A stretch of 20,434 nt of DNA from a virus. The notes under the pieces are model-generated. The model was not told where the DNA came from, ran no database searches, and saw only the letters and a program-made list of their open reading frames with translations. This document shows, piece after piece, positions 6,421 to 13,788 of this stretch (positions within the stretch are counted from its first letter, which is position 1; every line of letters starts with the position of its first letter). The stretch covers positions 1-20,434 of IMG/VR virus record IMGVR_UViG_3300034061_002136. One strand, 5' to 3'. The position numbers and the translations under genes were made by a program.

Positions 6421-7575
6421 TCAAATGGGGTTGACTAGGGAAATTTGTTCTACACTGAGTAGTGCTCCGTCGACCCAACCTTGCTTCTGAGCTACCATTT
6501 CACCGATAACCCAAACAAGGCTATTTGGATTCTGGGCCCGTCTGATAAATTCCTCTCTCGATTTATATTTACTGGATAGAGGTTTGTAATAGTGGGTGCC
6601 TTCTTTCCAATAAAACTTCTTCATTCCGGAAAGCGTTGCTCCCGTAAAGTCATCGTTAAGAAGATTTTGAAAATAGGATTCTGGTTTAGACTTAAGGGCT
6701 TCTGCATCTGCATTATCGGAATATGCAACATTAAAAACGTTTCCTTTTATTGGAATTATTTTTCTTAAATTAGAATCAACTATCGTATACGTATTGACGT
6801 CTAAATTTTCAACATTAGCAAAAGCTTTTATAAAACTCTGAGATTCTATATCGTCGTATATTGAGTCCTTTAAAAATTTTCTTAAAACATTCACAGTAAC
6901 TGCAAAGACTATTCCGTCTGCTACATACTTTCCGTTAACTAAAAACTTATCTTCGTTTTTCGTAATTTTGTTTACTTCAACATTAAGCTCAATATTCTTT
7001 TCTCCAATTTCTTGGATAAGTTTTTCGACTACAACAGACCAGTCTACATTTTCAGCTTCATAGCCGGAAACATTATCGTCTAGCCCGTAGTTGTTAATGG
7101 TGTCCATAAACCCAGCATTCTCGAAATCTGTGTAACCCATTCCTTTAACAAAGCTCTCATATCTCTCGCCTAAAGCTTTTTGACCAAATTCTTTAAAGGT
7201 CATTTTCTCCCCTTGATAATCTTTAGACTTTTTCTTGAGTTCTTTAATCATCTCTTTCAAGGGCGGCTCGGGAAATGAATAGTTCATTTCTATCTCGTAA
7301 GTCTTTCTCTTTATTCCTAAATCCTTAAGAAGTTTCTGAAGAGTTTTATCTTTGTCTACTCTAGAAAATTGAGCACCAGTTGGAACTTTAACTCCATCTA
7401 CTTCTTCCATAGATACTCGTCCGCCACATTTACTTTCTTTTTCAAGAATAGTCACTTTAACTTCAGGCCTTCTTTTCTTTAAAAGATAAGCACAATAAAG
7501 TCCGGCAATCCCTCCTCCAATAATAACGATAGACTGGGGATTTTTAAAATCTTCGAATAGTTTTATCAATTTCAT
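6421..7575 (-). CDS. FAD-dependent amine oxidase-like flavoprotein with capsid-targeting-like leader
   Basis: The first ten residues, MKLIKLFEDF, match the shared leader. A Rossmann FAD-binding start follows immediately: SIVIIGGGIAGLYCAYLLKK with G20-x-G22-x-x-G25, the ribose-binding acid Glu45 (VTILEKE) and KCGGRV (50-54), as in amine oxidase, phytoene desaturase and protoporphyrinogen oxidase families. The C-terminal FAD motif is also present: VIGEMVAQKQGWVDGALLSV (about 356-375). The 384-residue length is close to compact flavin oxidases, so it looks intact. The substrate cannot be told from sequence. The gene starts within the stop of the nucleotidyltransferase (TAATG), so the two are translationally coupled and both carry leaders. 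A flavoenzyme with a virion-targeting leader is unusual. The leader could be removed after LFE or retained; no ideal I-x-E-A site is present. Confidence 0.88.
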   Translation of the reverse strand: MKLIKLFEDFKNPQSIVIIGGGIAGLYCAYLLKKRRPEVKVTILEKESKCGGRVSMEEVDGVKVPTGAQFSRVDKDKTLQKLLKDLGIKRKTYEIEMNYSFPEPPLKEMIKELKKKSKDYQGEKMTFKEFGQKALGERYESFVKGMGYTDFENAGFMDTINNYGLDDNVSGYEAENVDWSVVVEKLIQEIGEKNIELNVEVNKITKNEDKFLVNGKYVADGIVFAVTVNVLRKFLKDSIYDDIESQSFIKAFANVENLDVNTYTIVDSNLRKIIPIKGNVFNVAYSDNADAEALKSKPESYFQNLLNDDFTGATLSGMKKFYWKEGTHYYKPLSSKYKSREEFIRRAQNPNSLVWVIGEMVAQKQGWVDGALLSVEQISLVNPI

Positions 7576-8738
7576 TAGGATTTAGGTAGCTTGACTCCTG
7601 GAATTCCCATCAACTGATTGCTTAATGCCCTAATCATTTGAACATGATTTGAAAATTTAACGGTTTCAAACCAGAAAGGAGTTTTAGTCTTTGAATTTAG
7701 AACAACTTGATAATCGCTTAGTCCTGCATATTTCTGTAGAGTCTGAGGATTGAACGCAACTGGCTTTGCAACCAAGTTTCCGCCTTCCTGACGAATCATC
7801 ATTGGTGAAGTAAGTCCTACCATGTTTACCCAACGACCCGATCTTTCAACTTCTCTGGCCCAATCAATATAGAACACAAAAAGACGACGACCTCCCTCAA
7901 CATCAGGGCCCATCACAACGACGGTGTTACCCTTACCGAATGAAACGGACTCGTCTACTACATCAGCTTCAGTTGAGAATTTAGAATCAAGCGCGCCGGC
8001 TGGTTCTGAATAAATGTGAGAGTAAGCTTGCGATTTTAGATCAATTAATTTTCCGATCCAACCTTCATTACGTAATCTCTTAAAAACTAGATTTTCAACA
8101 GAGAACTCTCCGCCCTTGTGTGCAAGCTGTTCGTCTCTTGATCTTGAGATCTTCTTTTTTAGAACAGATGCTCGTTCCATAATATCTTTAGCTTCTTCAG
8201 GTCCAGCTCCTTGGATCTCTTCCATCATTTGCTTGATTGCATAAATGTAGTGGTCTGATTTTACCTGAACGTCTTTTGGATCGACAGTTGGTTGACTGTA
8301 TTCCGGTTTTCTAAGCCATTCACCTTTTAATAGAGAATAAAGGCCAGACGCCAAGTGTAACTGATTTATGTCTTGTGCATAGAGTTCAACATCATATCCT
8401 CCAATATTTACTGGATGTCTTTGATTCCAAACTGTCTTTAAACCTTCCATCGCAATCTTTACTAGTTCGACGTCCGGGTTTATCTTGGAAAGATCCATGA
8501 TGACATGTACGTCAAAATCAGAGTACTTGGTCCAGTTATAGTTGGCTAGGGATCCAGTAAGTTGAATGTCTTCGATTGGAGCACTAACTTTTAGGTCCTC
8601 GTAGAAATCATGAGCGATCTGTAGAAGCTTGGTTCTAAGTTCAGAGTTGATCTCTTCTCCATCCCAGACCATTGGATTCAATTGATCTTGATAGAATTGA
8701 TCCTCGTTTATGAATTCGGTAAATTTAAAAAGTTTCAT
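7575..8738 (-). CDS. Nucleotidyltransferase-fold protein with capsid-targeting-like leader
   Basis: The N-terminus MKLFKFTEFINED carries the shared leader, with a possible prohead-protease site after INE (residue 12). The next domain has the DNA polymerase beta-type nucleotidyltransferase signature: QLTGSLANYNWTKYSDFDVH, with Gly62-Ser63 and the metal-binding Asp74/Asp76, and a later acidic strand YDVELY (Asp116/Glu118) as third carboxylate. Such enzymes transfer NMP groups to nucleotides, RNA or proteins; minimal NTases also act as toxins. A helical middle part (about 155-220) and a C-terminal domain of about 130 residues (VVVMGPDVEGGRRLFVFYID onward) are not recognised. The start lies after an AGATAAATAATTC motif and 13 bases beyond the glycosyltransferase stop. 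The downstream flavoprotein is coupled by TAATG. The catalytic motif is intact, so activity is plausible; the substrate is unknown. Confidence 0.85.
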   Translation of the reverse strand: MKLFKFTEFINEDQFYQDQLNPMVWDGEEINSELRTKLLQIAHDFYEDLKVSAPIEDIQLTGSLANYNWTKYSDFDVHVIMDLSKINPDVELVKIAMEGLKTVWNQRHPVNIGGYDVELYAQDINQLHLASGLYSLLKGEWLRKPEYSQPTVDPKDVQVKSDHYIYAIKQMMEEIQGAGPEEAKDIMERASVLKKKISRSRDEQLAHKGGEFSVENLVFKRLRNEGWIGKLIDLKSQAYSHIYSEPAGALDSKFSTEADVVDESVSFGKGNTVVVMGPDVEGGRRLFVFYIDWAREVERSGRWVNMVGLTSPMMIRQEGGNLVAKPVAFNPQTLQKYAGLSDYQVVLNSKTKTPFWFETVKFSNHVQMIRALSNQLMGIPGVKLPKS

Positions 8739-8740
8739 CA

Positions 8741-8753
8741 GAATTATTTATCT
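8741..8753 (-). promoter_or_regulatory. AGATAAATAATTC start-proximal motif
   Basis: The minus-strand AGATAAATAATTC is followed by TG and then the ATG at 8738. The identical 13-mer stands in the same place before the ATG at 10951, and a close relative precedes 17739. It contains ATAAATA, seven of the eight bases of the T4 late promoter box TATAAATA. It may be a late promoter of nearly leaderless type or a translation-initiation element. Confidence 0.5.
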
Positions 8754-9576
8754 AAGCCTCCAATCTCTCCAGGACGTAAGGGCTTACGTATTTTGCCCAT
8801 AGTTCCTGGTCGTAATCGTTTTTATGCTTAGATAAAAATTCATAGAATCTATTATAGAATGGATCTATCACGGATTGGCCGCATCGGTTTAAAGGTTTCG
8901 CTGAAACGTCAGTTGACGCAACCTTATGGTTATCGAAATTATTTGGATTATTAATATCGCCTGATTGCTTGTGACCTGCCATGTCAGATGGATCAGACCA
9001 GTTAAAGCAGTAAGATGGAATGTAATGGGTGAAGTGTTCGTCTAGCTGTTTTTCGTCCCTAAGTTTGGTGTACCAACTTAAACCTTCATACCCTGTCATA
9101 TCATCCCTAAAACCAATCTCACGGATTCGGGACATCTTTACGATTACTGAAGCCTCAAGAGTATTTCGAGTAAGCTCGACCTTATGTGGAGTTGCGAATA
9201 TGCTTCTCTCTGGTTTCCAAGCGTCCTTTTCGTTTGCAACGATTCCATCAACAGCTTGGCGAATATGCCAAGGCAAATAGGCATCATCGTCATCCGCTAG
9301 CATAAAGTATTCTCCAGTTGCATGAGTTACTGCATCTCTACATATCGCACCTCTATTCGTATAAGATTTGCCAGTTACGTAATCAGTATCATTATTGATA
9401 AGAACTATGTTTAAATCAGCAAGGTCAGGATCAAGGCTCATTGGATTATTAACATCCGTGTTGAAGATAATTAATTCTTTGTGCGGATAATCTTGTTGAA
9501 TGAATTGCTCTATAATTCTTTCAACGCATCTGTATCTGCGATAAGTGGTGCAAATGAAACTTACTTTATTAGTCAT
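8752..9576 (-). CDS. Family 2-type (GT-A) glycosyltransferase
   Basis: The 274-residue protein opens with the GT2 pattern VSFICTTYRRYRCVERIIEQ and has the nucleotide-sugar and metal site LADDDDAYLPWHI (Asp95-Asp98) in the expected place about 90 residues in, followed by a long acceptor-side half. There is no membrane segment. These enzymes add a sugar from a nucleotide donor to an acceptor; phage examples modify DNA bases, virion proteins or host surface glycans. Its start overlaps the end of the glycosyltransferase-like/methyltransferase gene by 8 bases, so the pair probably acts on the same glycan or sugar product. It has no leader peptide, in contrast to the nucleotidyltransferase that follows 13 bases downstream. 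Fold and class are firm; donor and acceptor are unknown. Confidence 0.9.
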   Translation of the reverse strand: MTNKVSFICTTYRRYRCVERIIEQFIQQDYPHKELIIFNTDVNNPMSLDPDLADLNIVLINNDTDYVTGKSYTNRGAICRDAVTHATGEYFMLADDDDAYLPWHIRQAVDGIVANEKDAWKPERSIFATPHKVELTRNTLEASVIVKMSRIREIGFRDDMTGYEGLSWYTKLRDEKQLDEHFTHYIPSYCFNWSDPSDMAGHKQSGDINNPNNFDNHKVASTDVSAKPLNRCGQSVIDPFYNRFYEFLSKHKNDYDQELWAKYVSPYVLERLEA

Positions 9577-10951
9577 GGAGTTTTCTTTTTAAAGTGAATG
9601 TTAGAATATTAGTATCGCTATCGATCGGGACGCGTATTGAATCTTCGAGATTACAAAAATTAATCACTTCATAACCAATCGAGTTTGCGAATTTAAAAAT
9701 GCTTGCTTCATCAAAAAACCAAAGATGCTCGTTAGGTCGACGGTGTTTCCATTTATCGAACCATTCACTCGAATGATAGTGGCACCAAGGTAGAGAGACT
9801 ACAATGTATTCTGCTTGACAATTTTTTAAAATATATGGATCTTCCATGTGTTCAAGGACGTCAAACAGGGTCAAGACTTCAACCTTATGCGAAACCCAAT
9901 CTTCAATAAAGATTGCATTTTCTGGAATAGGATAGCCGGTTACATCATAGCCATAGCACGAATTAACAATGCTTGAACAAGTCGATAAAAAGGATCCGTT
10001 TCCGTAGCCTATGTCCATTATAGAGTCGGGAATCTTTCCGATTGAACCGATCACATATCCTAATCTCAAGTTGCTCATCAAATCATTTAAAATTCCATAC
10101 GTGTTGTATCGAGTATTCACGTACTCTTCATCGTACGTAATGATGTTTTTTTCAATTTGATAAATTAGGCCATCTGAATTTTTATTGTAATTAGGTAGCA
10201 TACGTTCTTTGTCAAAGTTATAGAATCTCATCTCACTATTATCTGAGTTAATGTAAAATGGCGCGGTGAATACGCTTGGCCAAGATCCATGCATTCCATC
10301 ATTATAGTAATACACAAGCTTTCGAGTTGGATTGTCGAGTACACTTGCAAGTAAAGATAGTCCGGTTGCGCCACCGATGTAGTATTCGCAAGTTAAAATG
10401 TGTTCCAAGTTCTCAGTAAAATCAGTACTTATCGTAAACTCCTTTGGGTCTATGTTATCTGGCAGTTTCTTAATACACAGTATTCTAGAGTAGTCAGAGT
10501 ATTCGCTCGTAGAATATTCATCGATTATTCCTTGAAGAACAGACTGTGGCCAATTTCGTTGAGGATCATACTCTGCATCAACTAATGGAAATAGACACAA
10601 CTTTCTTTCAGTATTTTCTGGGTTCGAAATCTTTATCCATTCGCCCTCTCGTTTTCGATAGTCCCACAAATTCCCATAAGGTACAAGACTTATCTCACCA
10701 GGCGATTCATCAAAATAATCAGTTCTAGACATTACGAACTCTAAAAAAAGTCTAACATAATCTCTCTTTTGAATTGAAGATTCAGCTAAATGAAATTTGA
10801 TTGTGCAGTTAGAGTTCTTTCTTCTAATATCACAAACAACATTCAAAACGGAAATTAAGTCTCCCATTTTAAATCCTCCTTGAAAGGTGGTCTCGTCAAT
10901 ATTTACGGTTAAATCAGGTCCAGAATAGGACCATAAATCGAATACATGCAT
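9569..10951 (-). CDS. Bifunctional protein: glycosyltransferase-like N-domain and class I SAM methyltransferase
   Basis: The C-terminal part (about 285-460) is a class I methyltransferase: SAM-binding SIMDIGYGNGSFLSTC (motif I, Asp313-Gly319), an acidic residue after the next strand (YGYDVTGY, Asp336), LFDVLEHMEDPYIL (362-375) and RPNEHLWFFDEASIFKFANS (405-424), typical of Methyltransf_23-like enzymes associated with glycans. The N-terminal 250 residues contain TFQGGFKMGDLISVLNVV and CEYYIGGATGLSLLASVLDN (189-208), reminiscent of the donor-binding end of GT-B/GT9 glycosyltransferases; this is a weaker call. At 460 residues it looks like a genuine fusion. The ATG follows an AGATAAATAATTC motif that overlaps the stop of the previous gene, and the end overlaps the GT2 gene by 8 bases. 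A role in making a methylated sugar is a reasonable inference. Confidence 0.82.
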   Translation of the reverse strand: MHVFDLWSYSGPDLTVNIDETTFQGGFKMGDLISVLNVVCDIRRKNSNCTIKFHLAESSIQKRDYVRLFLEFVMSRTDYFDESPGEISLVPYGNLWDYRKREGEWIKISNPENTERKLCLFPLVDAEYDPQRNWPQSVLQGIIDEYSTSEYSDYSRILCIKKLPDNIDPKEFTISTDFTENLEHILTCEYYIGGATGLSLLASVLDNPTRKLVYYYNDGMHGSWPSVFTAPFYINSDNSEMRFYNFDKERMLPNYNKNSDGLIYQIEKNIITYDEEYVNTRYNTYGILNDLMSNLRLGYVIGSIGKIPDSIMDIGYGNGSFLSTCSSIVNSCYGYDVTGYPIPENAIFIEDWVSHKVEVLTLFDVLEHMEDPYILKNCQAEYIVVSLPWCHYHSSEWFDKWKHRRPNEHLWFFDEASIFKFANSIGYEVINFCNLEDSIRVPIDSDTNILTFTLKRKLHD

Positions 10952-10953
10952 TT

Positions 10954-10966
10954 GAATTATTTATCT
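10954..10966 (-). promoter_or_regulatory. AGATAAATAATTC start-proximal motif
   Basis: This is an exact copy of the 13-mer at 8741-8753, again followed by two bases and the ATG (10951). Here its TAA doubles as the stop of the 69-residue gene upstream. Equal spacing to the start codon in both copies argues for function. Confidence 0.5.
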
Positions 10967-11170
10967 TGTCCAGTAAACTTCACCATCCACTAGAGTCTTG
11001 ACAATGGTCTCGTCCTTTGCAATCGAATTGATATATGCTTTTGGATTCTTTACGTTATTGTAAATTCTTTGAGTTCCATTTAGATAAACGACGGTCACTG
11101 AGTATCCGCCGGGTTTAAGACTCAGGTAATTTTTTCTAAATCTTTCGTGTACTATTATTGTTTTTGACAT
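10961..11170 (-). CDS. Small hypothetical protein, 69 aa
   Basis: A 69-residue basic protein with the pattern SLKPGGYSVTVVYLNGTQRI followed by YNNVKNPKAYINSIAKDETI. The V-N-x-K-N-P-x-A-Y-I segment is reminiscent of small conserved proteins I associate with T4-like phages, but I cannot name a family. Two or three beta strands and a C-terminal helix and strand are likely; there is no signal or membrane segment. It starts 5 bases after the stop of the 68-residue membrane protein and ends inside the AGATAAATAATTC element before the methyltransferase fusion. An AGGAAAA stretch lies upstream of the ATG, one of the few Shine-Dalgarno-like sequences here. Function unknown. Confidence 0.7.
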   Translation of the reverse strand: MSKTIIVHERFRKNYLSLKPGGYSVTVVYLNGTQRIYNNVKNPKAYINSIAKDETIVKTLVDGEVYWTR

Positions 11171-11175
11171 ATTTC

Positions 11176-11382
11176 TTATTTTCCTGTTAATAAATTTCGG
11201 ATCATTCCCAATAGCATTACGAACACGGTTATTGGCCAGGTTAGAATGACAATCACCCGGGCTATCAAAGTTTTAGGAATCTGTCTCTTTGCTTGTCGAG
11301 ACTCAATGTATTCGATTAGGGCTCCCCAAAGTAAGCCAACTATAAGATAGGACGCAATGTCCTGTAATAAATCATTTTGCAT
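11176..11382 (-). CDS. Small membrane protein, 68 aa, two transmembrane segments
   Basis: The 68 residues contain two hydrophobic stretches, about 11-25 (ASYLIVGLLWGALIEYI) and 40-63 (LIARVIVILTWPITVFVMLLG), separated by a basic loop (ESRQAKRQIPK). This predicts a small inner-membrane hairpin with a cytoplasmic positive loop. It has no recognisable family. It is the first gene after a TATAATAG-type promoter, with only 8 bases from TATAAT to the ATG, and leads a unit running into the 69-residue gene and the glycan-type enzymes. Possible roles include membrane anchoring, superinfection exclusion or holin-like activity. None is shown by the sequence. Confidence 0.72.
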   Translation of the reverse strand: MQNDLLQDIASYLIVGLLWGALIEYIESRQAKRQIPKTLIARVIVILTWPITVFVMLLGMIRNLLTGK

Positions 11383-11388
11383 ATTGAT

Positions 11389-11409
11389 CTATTATACTAA
11401 ATAATAAGT
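11389..11409 (-). promoter_or_regulatory. Putative phage promoter, TTATTTAGTATAATAG type
   Basis: The minus strand reads ACTTATTATTTAGTATAATAG, ending 6 bases before the ATG at 11382. It shares the ACTTATT upstream box and the AGTATAATAG core with the copy at 15292-15308. It fills the 33-base gap between the 491-residue gene and the membrane protein, a natural point for a new transcript. Confidence 0.6.
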
Positions 11410-11415
11410 AAAAGG

Positions 11416-12891
11416 TTATTGACCTGAAATCATTGTCAATATCTGATCCTTAACTGCAAGAATTGCCTCGATCTTACGTTTAGTGTTTGCTTGTTTATCA
11501 AATGTACCGGCAGCGATAGCGGTCTCCATCAGCTTAAAACCTCGTGCGGTCTTAGCTAGAATTGCTTCAGTATCTGCTTCAGAAACAGCTGATCCAACTA
11601 TTAATTTATTGTATAGTTTTGCAGCAAATGTTGAAAGGACTCCGAATTGCTTGAATGAGTCAACGACGTCTTGCATTTTGATTAGCTGACCCATTTCCTG
11701 ATCAACCACATTAACAATTTCCTGTTCAGCATAGGTTGACATTGATTGATCCGCGATTTGCAAGCTGTGACCTGCTGTCATGATCTTGTCTATGATGGCT
11801 CTACCGGTTTTAGCCGAAGCTCCTTCGTCAAGTACCTGTTTAACTGCGCATTCAGCGGAGAGAGGCTTTACTATTGAATCGACTACCTCAGCTGGATATC
11901 CCAATTTGGTGAAGTGTTCTGCTGGATCATCGGACTTCTTAATAGCAATATCATTAATATCATGAGAGGTTCTTACTGTACCGTTATAGTAAATGGTTGT
12001 TCCAACAATGTGTAAAGGATCGGTGGTAGGAACTCCAAAATCGAATATGTTTATCTGTACTGCACCGGTCGCGTATTGTTTCCATGCCCATGTGTTAATA
12101 CACCAATTCGCAGCAGAACATAGGGCCTTTTGAGCAGCTTCCGTTCTGATTGACATTACTACATAACGATCATCGTCATACATCACATTAACTGCAGGCG
12201 CTAGCTCTTCAGCTTGAGCGGCAAGCTTGATTGCACCACCCTCAATGTTTTGAGCATCAGCGAAGTTAGTCGCGTATTGAATGAATGCTGAGATTGGCTT
12301 GTCTAGGAATCGATTGACCTTTTTCATTAATCTTTTCTGAATCTCAGGATCCTCATTCGCTAAGTTCGCGCCAAGTCTGAATAGGGCTTGCTGTTCTTCA
12401 GGAGTTGCGGCACGTGCTTTATCTCTGATTGCTCTCGGCAATTTATCAATGATCCACTTACCCTTTCTACGAAATTCAATTTGAGCGAACTGATCCATTA
12501 AGGCTTCATATCCTGAAATTCTAGCAGCTTGATCTGGATTGCCCTTTGAATATTCTTCAACCGTATGAGGTAATGAATTAATGAATTCTCGGTTATCAGC
12601 AATCTTTGTCAACAATAATTGTAATTGTTCAATTGATATTCTTTGAAGAAACACAAAGTTAACAAACGATCCTGCATAACCACGGTACTTCTCTCCAAGT
12701 AGATCAATGATTTCCTTGTATTTTGGATCACTTAAAGCTTGAGCCTGTTCCTCAGGTGAAAGCTCCTGAACCGGCTTACGTAAACGGTCCGCTAGTCTTT
12801 TCAACATGAAAGACTTTGCTGCTTGCATGTTTTCGTCTATCATCTGGTCCTCATTGGAAATCCAGCTCTCAAATATTCTTAAGTACTTCAT
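11416..12891 (-). CDS. Leader-bearing virion-type protein of unknown function, 491 aa
   Basis: The N-terminus MKYLRIFESWISNEDQ carries the shared leader, with a likely I-S-N-E junction near residue 14. The remainder is mostly helical and charged, but residues about 239-312 form a distinct strand-rich segment: DDRYVVMSIRTEAAQKALCS, then NWCINTWAWKQYATGAVQIN and PLHIVGTTIYYNGTVRTSHD. The W-C-(I/T) turn with the surrounding aromatic residues recalls a motif seen in assorted phage proteins of unknown function; I cannot assign a domain name. The gene starts 6 bases after the stop of the leader-bearing 292-residue gene and is the last of a three-gene run of such proteins. A structural or internal head protein, or capsid cargo, is the best inference. 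Confidence 0.75.
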   Translation of the reverse strand: MKYLRIFESWISNEDQMIDENMQAAKSFMLKRLADRLRKPVQELSPEEQAQALSDPKYKEIIDLLGEKYRGYAGSFVNFVFLQRISIEQLQLLLTKIADNREFINSLPHTVEEYSKGNPDQAARISGYEALMDQFAQIEFRRKGKWIIDKLPRAIRDKARAATPEEQQALFRLGANLANEDPEIQKRLMKKVNRFLDKPISAFIQYATNFADAQNIEGGAIKLAAQAEELAPAVNVMYDDDRYVVMSIRTEAAQKALCSAANWCINTWAWKQYATGAVQINIFDFGVPTTDPLHIVGTTIYYNGTVRTSHDINDIAIKKSDDPAEHFTKLGYPAEVVDSIVKPLSAECAVKQVLDEGASAKTGRAIIDKIMTAGHSLQIADQSMSTYAEQEIVNVVDQEMGQLIKMQDVVDSFKQFGVLSTFAAKLYNKLIVGSAVSEADTEAILAKTARGFKLMETAIAAGTFDKQANTKRKIEAILAVKDQILTMISGQ

Positions 12892-12897
12892 TTGATA

Positions 12898-13776
12898 TTA
12901 GTAGTGGTTTTTAGTAATGATTTTTATTCTAGGATCTGAGATAACTTCCTTCTCATCGCTAGTTAGTCGATTTTTATATTTCCATTCGCTTACAACTAAG
13001 GTAACTTCTTGATCTGTGTTAAAGTAATTGTTCAGAGCCTTAATGTTTTTTCTTCGATTAACAGCTTCAGTAAAGAAGAGTAGACTTTTTAAGTCTTCCA
13101 CTATTTTCTGAATTCTTGAAAAATCCGAATCTGGAAATTTAGAGTTGACTAATTTAAGGAGGAGCTCGTAAAATTGACCTTGTTCTACTTGTTGTGAGGC
13201 ATTAGCCTTAATTGATCTCTTTGTAGAAAAGTCTCGAGAAGTAAAGTCTAGTGATTGAACTAAATATTCCATTGCCTTTTTGAAAAAGTCAAGTTCAGTA
13301 GGCTCATTGAGTCTCTTGATTACCATGTCCATGTCTCTGAATCCAGTTTTTGGAGTAAGACGTCTAACTGTTTGAGACGGGCCAAATAAACCAATTCCCC
13401 AGTCGGTTGTCGTATCTCGTTGGCGGCTTCTTGTAAATTGTAAAGTATGATTTAGTAATTGGGTAAAACTTGAAGATAGAACAACTCCTGACTCTATTAG
13501 AGCTTTGTATTCAGGAGATTCAACAACCTCAATCAACCATGCTAAATCAGGATAAGTTTGGATATCATTGAACCATTCAGTCGAATAAATTCGATGTTGT
13601 GATCCTGTTTTTAATCTGCTCTTGGTGTGAGCGTTGATTTCACGGGTCAGAGACTGTACCTTAGCTGAATATTCTTCAGGCGAAATGATACCAATCTCCT
13701 TAAGACCAGCTAGATCATTTTTCTGTTGTATTAGGGTCTCAATTGAATGTTCTTCAAAAAGTTTAACGTACTTCAA
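12898..13776 (-). CDS. Leader-bearing protein of unknown function, 292 aa, TTG start
   Basis: The reading frame starts at a TTG (13776). The in-frame codons just upstream are TGA GAT, so no ATG is possible, and only this start yields the shared leader MKYVKLFEEHSIE. After the leader there is a Lys/Glu/Ser-rich helical stretch (about 14-55, ETLIQQKNDLAGLKEIG) and then a mainly helical body with a conserved-looking GIGLFGPSQTVRRLTPKTGF segment near residue 125. No enzyme motif, signal or membrane segment is evident. It begins 13 bases after the stop of the Gly-Ser-Ala repeat gene and ends 7 bases before the 491-residue gene, so the three form one unit. It is probably packaged with the head; I do not recognise a family. 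Confidence 0.72.
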   Translation of the reverse strand: MKYVKLFEEHSIETLIQQKNDLAGLKEIGIISPEEYSAKVQSLTREINAHTKSRLKTGSQHRIYSTEWFNDIQTYPDLAWLIEVVESPEYKALIESGVVLSSSFTQLLNHTLQFTRSRQRDTTTDWGIGLFGPSQTVRRLTPKTGFRDMDMVIKRLNEPTELDFFKKAMEYLVQSLDFTSRDFSTKRSIKANASQQVEQGQFYELLLKLVNSKFPDSDFSRIQKIVEDLKSLLFFTEAVNRRKNIKALNNYFNTDQEVTLVVSEWKYKNRLTSDEKEVISDPRIKIITKNHY

Positions 13777-13788
13777 ATCTCATTATTA

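Noticed and set aside
11404-11425. Possible terminator AGGT-CAATA-ACCT followed by TTTT after the 491-residue gene
   Set aside because: The stem is only four pairs and A/T-containing, too weak to call as an intrinsic terminator.
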